From Eggerthellaceae bacterium (GTDB lineage: Bacteria > Actinomycetota > Coriobacteriia > Coriobacteriales > Eggerthellaceae), in assembly GCA_017459485.1 (NCBI GenBank), contig JAFUCW010000093.1, forward strand, positions 1 to 6,669: a stretch of DNA of 6,669 nucleotides, in the 5' to 3' direction. A program made the translations under genes and the position numbers. The notes beneath the pieces were generated by a model. That model saw only the letters and a program-made list of their open reading frames with translations. It did no database searches and was not told the origin of the DNA. Below, in pieces: positions 5,061 through 6,669 of the stretch (positions are counted from its first letter, which is position 1; each line of letters opens with the position of its first letter).

Positions 5061-6542
5061 ATGGGCATTTCTGTGAAAGACCTGTTCGCCGGCATTGATT
5101 GCACCATAATAGGCGACGCTAACGAAATTGTTTCCGGTCTGCAGTACCGCTCGGACAAATGCAAGGCAAACGACGCGTTCTTTTGCATAGTAGGCTTATC
5201 CGTGGACGGCCATTCGTTTGCCCAAGATGCCATCGACCGAGGCGCGAAGGTGCTGGTTGTCGAGCGCAAAGTCTATCTGGCTGACGCGACCGACGTGACC
5301 GAGGTGGTCGTCAGCGATTCGCGCAAAGCCATGGCGGCGGCATCCGCGAACTTCTATGGGCACCCGACCGAGTCCTTCTCTCTTGTGGGCATCACGGGAA
5401 CCAACGGCAAGACCACCACGACCTACCTGGTCGAGTGCATTGCGCGCGAAGCGGGCTTGCGTACGGGCGTGATAGGCACGGTCGGCGTAAAAATCGGCGA
5501 CGAGATGAGCGCATCTGCGCACACAACTCCCGAATCCCCCGACCTCCAGGAAGCGTTTGCGCGCATGCGCGACGCAGGCTGCCAGCTGGTGGCCATGGAG
5601 GTCAGCTCCCATGCACTCGATTTGGAGCGCACATGGGGGACCTCGTTTTCCGTCACTGCGTTTTCGAACCTGACGCAAGACCACTTGGACTACCACAAGA
5701 CCTTCGAAGCGTACTTCGATGCCAAGGCGCTGCTCTTTTCCGCCGACTACCCGGCGAAACGTGTCATTTGCATCGACGACGAATGGGGCGCGCGCTTGTT
5801 CGCGCAATGCCAGGATGCAGGCGACGAATGCATCTCTGTGGGCTTCGATGCGAGCGCCCACATCCATCCTGTCAGCGTCGAGTATGCTGCGTCTCAGACG
5901 TCGGTCGTGCTCGATGTGCAAGGGCAGGAGCTTGCGTTTTCCTATCCGCTTGTCGGGCGCTTCAACGTTTCCAACGTCATGCTCGCGTTCGGCATCGCGC
6001 GTGCGGCGGGCATCGACGCCCAGGTCGTCGTTTCCGCGCTTTCGCATGCACCTCAGGTCCCTGGGCGCTTGCAGCTTGTCAAAGGGGCTCCCGGCCAGCC
6101 TGCGGTCTTCGTCGACTATGCGCACACTCCCGACGCGCTCAGCAAGGCCATCGCTTCGGTTGCGGCGCTCACGCAGGGGCGCACCATCGTCGTCTTCGGC
6201 TGCGGAGGGGACCGCGACTCGGCGAAACGCCCGATCATGGGCGCAGCTGCGCTCGCGTCCGATTTCGCGGTGGTCACATCCGACAACCCGCGCACCGTCG
6301 ACCCGCTCGCCATCATAGACGCCATCGTGGCAGGAATGGTCGAAGGGGAGGGGCGCTATGCGGTGGAGCCGGACCGGCGCGCTGCAATTGCGCATGCCAT
6401 CTCCCTTGCAGGACCGCAGGATAGCGTGCTCATCGCCGGAAAAGGGCACGAAGAGTACCAGATTGTCGGAAACGAGACCCTCCACTTCTCCGACGTGGAA
6501 GTAGCAGGCGAAGAGCTTTCTGCTGCTGCGGGTCGGGCGTAG
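5061..6542 (+). CDS. murE: UDP-N-acetylmuramoyl-tripeptide synthetase MurE, predicted meso-diaminopimelate-adding
   Basis: MurE is a cytoplasmic ATP-dependent ligase that adds the third amino acid to UDP-MurNAc-L-Ala-D-Glu. The 493-residue protein has the three Mur-ligase domains: an N-terminal UDP-binding domain (about 1-105), a central ATPase domain with the P-loop GTNGKTT (113-119), TTPESPD, EVSSHALDLER and DHLDYH, and a C-terminal domain from about residue 330 with VDYAHTPDAL and FGCGGDRD. Lys222 in DAKALLF is the expected carbamylated lysine. DNPR (408-411) and GKGHE (460-464) are the residues that bind meso-diaminopimelate, which argues against a lysine-adding enzyme. After DNPR the sequence runs TVDP, where E before D/E-P is more usual. 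AAGGA overlaps the ftsI stop codon but sits 12 nt from the ATG. An in-frame GTG at 5073 is a less likely start. Confidence 0.95.
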   Translation: MGISVKDLFAGIDCTIIGDANEIVSGLQYRSDKCKANDAFFCIVGLSVDGHSFAQDAIDRGAKVLVVERKVYLADATDVTEVVVSDSRKAMAAASANFYGHPTESFSLVGITGTNGKTTTTYLVECIAREAGLRTGVIGTVGVKIGDEMSASAHTTPESPDLQEAFARMRDAGCQLVAMEVSSHALDLERTWGTSFSVTAFSNLTQDHLDYHKTFEAYFDAKALLFSADYPAKRVICIDDEWGARLFAQCQDAGDECISVGFDASAHIHPVSVEYAASQTSVVLDVQGQELAFSYPLVGRFNVSNVMLAFGIARAAGIDAQVVVSALSHAPQVPGRLQLVKGAPGQPAVFVDYAHTPDALSKAIASVAALTQGRTIVVFGCGGDRDSAKRPIMGAAALASDFAVVTSDNPRTVDPLAIIDAIVAGMVEGEGRYAVEPDRRAAIAHAISLAGPQDSVLIAGKGHEEYQIVGNETLHFSDVEVAGEELSAAAGRA

Positions 6543-6559
6543 GCGGAGGCGGGGCTTCG

Positions 6560-6669
6560 ATGCGCTTGCGTGCTGCAGATATTGCAACGTGTTGTGCTGG
6601 GCAGCTTGTCGGCGGGACCGGCGACGTCCTTGCCTGCAACATGGCGTGGGACTCGCGCTGCGTTTCCGA
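6560..6669 (+). CDS. murF: UDP-N-acetylmuramoyl-tripeptide-D-alanyl-D-alanine ligase MurF, N-terminal fragment cut by the window
   Basis: MurF adds the D-Ala-D-Ala dipeptide to UDP-MurNAc-tripeptide, the last cytoplasmic step of stem-peptide assembly. Only 36 full codons are visible. They read LRAADIATCCAGQLVGGTGD and then WDSRCVS, which match the usual MurF opening (a helix ending in a Gly-rich turn, followed by the D-S-R substrate-binding motif). The ATG is preceded by GGAGG (6545-6549) with a 10-nt spacer and lies 17 nt after the murE stop. This position is where murF is expected. The fragment is too short to exclude another Mur ligase on sequence alone. Confidence 0.85.
   Translation, partial: MRLRAADIATCCAGQLVGGTGDVLACNMAWDSRCVS

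Noticed and set aside
5196..6587. A long open frame (463 residues) on the - strand opposite murE
   Set aside because: It mirrors the codon bias of a GC-rich gene. murE on the + strand has all expected motifs, and the antisense product is Arg/His-rich without family signatures.
1..6669. Mobile element, CRISPR array, toxin-antitoxin pair or defence system
   Set aside because: There are no terminal inverted repeats, transposase motifs, regularly spaced repeats with spacers, or unidentified protein-coding genes. All coding sequence is assigned to housekeeping families or the NeuB family.

Overview
This window is a mostly ordinary stretch of chromosome. It carries the start of a division and cell-wall (dcw) cluster, read entirely on the + strand, preceded by the 3' part of a nonulosonic (sialic-type) acid synthase gene. 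The moderately GC-rich sequence, GTG starts, absence of PASTA domains on FtsI, poorly conserved FtsL and order mraZ-rsmH-ftsL-ftsI-murE-murF suggest a high-GC Gram-positive bacterium. An anaerobic Coriobacteriia lineage (Eggerthella/Slackia relatives) is my best guess. That placement is inferred from general protein character, not from a search.

Layout. Positions 1-956 hold a NeuB-family synthase whose N-terminus lies before the window. Positions 957-1365 form a 409-bp non-coding stretch. It holds a weak terminator-like hairpin just after neuB, a stronger 35-nt hairpin in the middle, a small AT-rich palindrome, and then the mraZ control region. That control region has a good sigma-70-type promoter (TTGCGA, 17 nt, TAGAAT) embedded in a ladder of RTG-centred repeats spaced about 10 bp apart, which resembles an MraZ box array. 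From 1366 the dcw genes follow with short gaps: mraZ (GTG start), rsmH (4 nt gap), ftsL (55 nt gap with a small hairpin), ftsI (9 nt gap), murE (15 nt gap) and the first 110 bp of murF (17 nt gap).

How the genes work together. MraZ probably represses its own operon by binding the box array. RsmH methylates 16S rRNA. FtsL and FtsI are membrane parts of the divisome; FtsI makes the septal peptidoglycan cross-links. MurE and MurF complete the UDP-MurNAc-pentapeptide in the cytoplasm. MurE carries the DNPR motif, which predicts meso-diaminopimelate at position 3 of the stem peptide. The neuB-like gene probably belongs to a separate upstream unit making a surface nonulosonic acid.

I found no mobile element, CRISPR array, tRNA, rRNA or clear new system. 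The most interesting part is the non-coding region at 957-1365, especially the operator array with phased A-tracts and the unexplained hairpin.
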